From assembly GCA_025057715.1 (NCBI GenBank), contig JANWVD010000056.1, positions 1 through 6,157 of the forward strand: DNA of 6,157 bases. Direction: 5' to 3'. This DNA is from Aquificaceae bacterium (GTDB taxonomy: Bacteria; Aquificota; Aquificia; Aquificales; Aquificaceae). The notes under the pieces are model-generated. The model saw only the letters and a program-made list of their open reading frames with translations, did no database searches and was not told where the DNA came from. This document shows, piece by piece, positions 6,131 to 6,157 of this stretch; the first letter of the stretch is position 1, and the number at the start of each line of letters is the position of its first letter. The translations under genes and the position numbers were made by a program.

Positions 6131-6157
6131 GAAGAACGGGATTAATTTAGAACATAG
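6117..6157 (+). CDS. Start of an unidentified gene (3' end outside window)
   Basis: An ATG at 6117 opens a frame that reads 13 codons (MAKFRKNGINLEH) to the window edge without a stop. It overlaps the end of def by 14 bases in another frame and has AGGAG upstream, in keeping with the overlapping style of the rest of the cluster. The peptide is basic at the start and is too short to assign to a family. The main alternative is that it is a chance open frame at the end of def. Confidence 0.5.
   Translation, partial: MAKFRKNGINLEH

Overview
The window looks like chromosomal DNA from a diderm (Gram-negative) bacterium. It carries an MlaD-type MCE lipid-transport protein, a bacterial non-discriminating-sized GluRS, and a bacterial peptide deformylase. 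AGA, AGG and ATA codons are common, and GluRS and the MCE protein read to me like those of Aquificota or another deep-branching, possibly thermophilic, lineage. That placement is an impression from remembered sequences, not a result. There are no insertion sequences, tRNAs, rRNAs, CRISPR arrays or prophage genes. Coding density is almost total, and the only true intergenic gap is 34 bases.

Layout. Positions 1-1139 on the minus strand hold the first 379 codons of an MCE/MlaD family protein, which runs off the left edge. A 34-base divergent promoter region (1140-1173) separates it from a plus-strand gene cluster that runs to the right edge: gltX (1174-2562), a four-domain FIST / PAS-like / degenerate GGDEF / EAL protein of 853 residues (2556-5117), a tandem-ACT GcvR-like protein (5119-5628), def (5618-6130), and the first 13 codons of another gene (from 6117). 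Junctions are a 7-base overlap, a 1-base gap, an 11-base overlap and a 14-base overlap. The cluster is therefore very likely one operon with coupled translation. No internal promoter or terminator is evident.

How the genes may work together. gltX and def serve translation: charging of tRNA-Glu, and removal of the N-terminal formyl group. The two genes between them look regulatory and ligand-responsive. FIST is a predicted small-ligand (probably amino-acid) sensor fused to an EAL domain that keeps its c-di-GMP phosphodiesterase residues, and the ACT-ACT protein is of an amino-acid-binding regulatory family. A link between amino-acid status, c-di-GMP and translation is an attractive inference but is not proven by the sequence.

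Most notable observations: two perfect TATAAT boxes lie back to back in an inverted repeat, each exactly 7 bases from its start codon and with no Shine-Dalgarno sequence, suggesting paired leaderless transcripts from one shared promoter. The FIST-EAL protein has an unmistakably degenerate GGDEF. The MCE protein has a 43-residue tandem repeat in its helical region.
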